The notes under the pieces are model-generated. The model made no database searches. It was not told where the DNA came from and worked only from the letters and a program-made list of their open reading frames with translations. From NCBI GenBank assembly GCA_022842995.1, contig JALHOM010000004.1, forward strand, positions 28,927-78,662: 49,736 nt of DNA, in the 5' to 3' direction. The stretch is from Candidatus Saccharimonadota bacterium. Lineage in GTDB: Bacteria > Patescibacteriota > Saccharimonadia > Saccharimonadales > 2-12-FULL-41-12. Positions 49,725 to 49,736 of the stretch are shown here, in pieces. A program made the position numbers and the translations under genes. Each line of letters opens with the position of its first letter. Within the stretch, counting starts at the first letter, position 1.

Positions 49725-49736
49725 TCAGTTAGAGTA

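Overview
The window is a compact bacterial chromosome segment that uses the standard code: TGA is a stop at the folD/murI and uvrD/nudix junctions. It most resembles a Patescibacteria (CPR) genome, probably Candidatus Saccharibacteria. The reasons are the gene mix (RNase J, single-domain response regulators, very large wall-anchored surface proteins, an Rpf/YabE-like muralytic protein, a REP-associated transposase, an intein-bearing UvrD), the tight and overlapping genes, and many near-leaderless promoters. The taxonomic call is inference; no rRNA is present.

Layout. 1-420: tRNA-Arg(UCU) with tRNA-derived repeats. 503-4115: an unknown protein, a DrrAB-type ABC exporter, a small membrane protein and an NmrA-like reductase. 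4158-13994 (minus): two tandem giant paralogous surface proteins with repeated carbohydrate-binding-like modules; one ends in an esterase. 14163-16913: folD, murI and convergent murD. 16947-22720: two receiver-only response regulators, a CYTH protein, a coiled-coil peptide, a candidate small RNA, a methyltransferase and a seven-TM histidine kinase. 22721-23812: about 1.1 kb of non-coding DNA packed with hairpins and inverted repeats. 23813-27439: a proline-rich membrane protein and an LPXTG-like PKD-repeat surface protein. 27735-28457: a RAYT transposase between palindromic ends. 28517-29347: tRNA-Glu(UUC) embedded in fragments of itself. 29395-34469: a PPC-domain protein, a deaminase, RNase J, a PspC protein and pyruvate kinase. 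34470-35075: a second repeat island. 35076-38498: pgk, tpiA and a membrane-anchored protein. 38531-45000: UvrD/PcrA with an intein, a Nudix hydrolase, the Rpf-like protein, rsmA/ksgA and a MarR regulator. 45039-49724: a MacB-type ABC pair, a tiny zinc ribbon, a frameshifted MGH1-like glycoside hydrolase, a glutamine amidotransferase and a DUF1905 protein.

How the genes fit together. Lower glycolysis (pyk, pgk, tpiA), wall precursor synthesis (murI, murD) and one-carbon metabolism (folD) sit with surface proteins that look built to bind and trim polysaccharide. This fits an episymbiotic or surface-attached lifestyle.

The most unusual signal is non-coding. Both tRNA genes are followed by a terminator whose stem starts with the tRNA 3' ACCA. 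Next come an inverted copy of the tRNA T-arm, a string of hairpins, and another sense copy of the tRNA 3' end with its own terminator. At tRNA-Glu this repeats three times. Related hairpin-rich repeats lie at 22.7-23.4 kb and 34.6-34.95 kb, and a RAYT-type transposase sits beside the tRNA-Glu cluster. A second recurrent signal is a -10 box placed 6-8 nt before the start codon at about nine genes, which predicts leaderless mRNAs.
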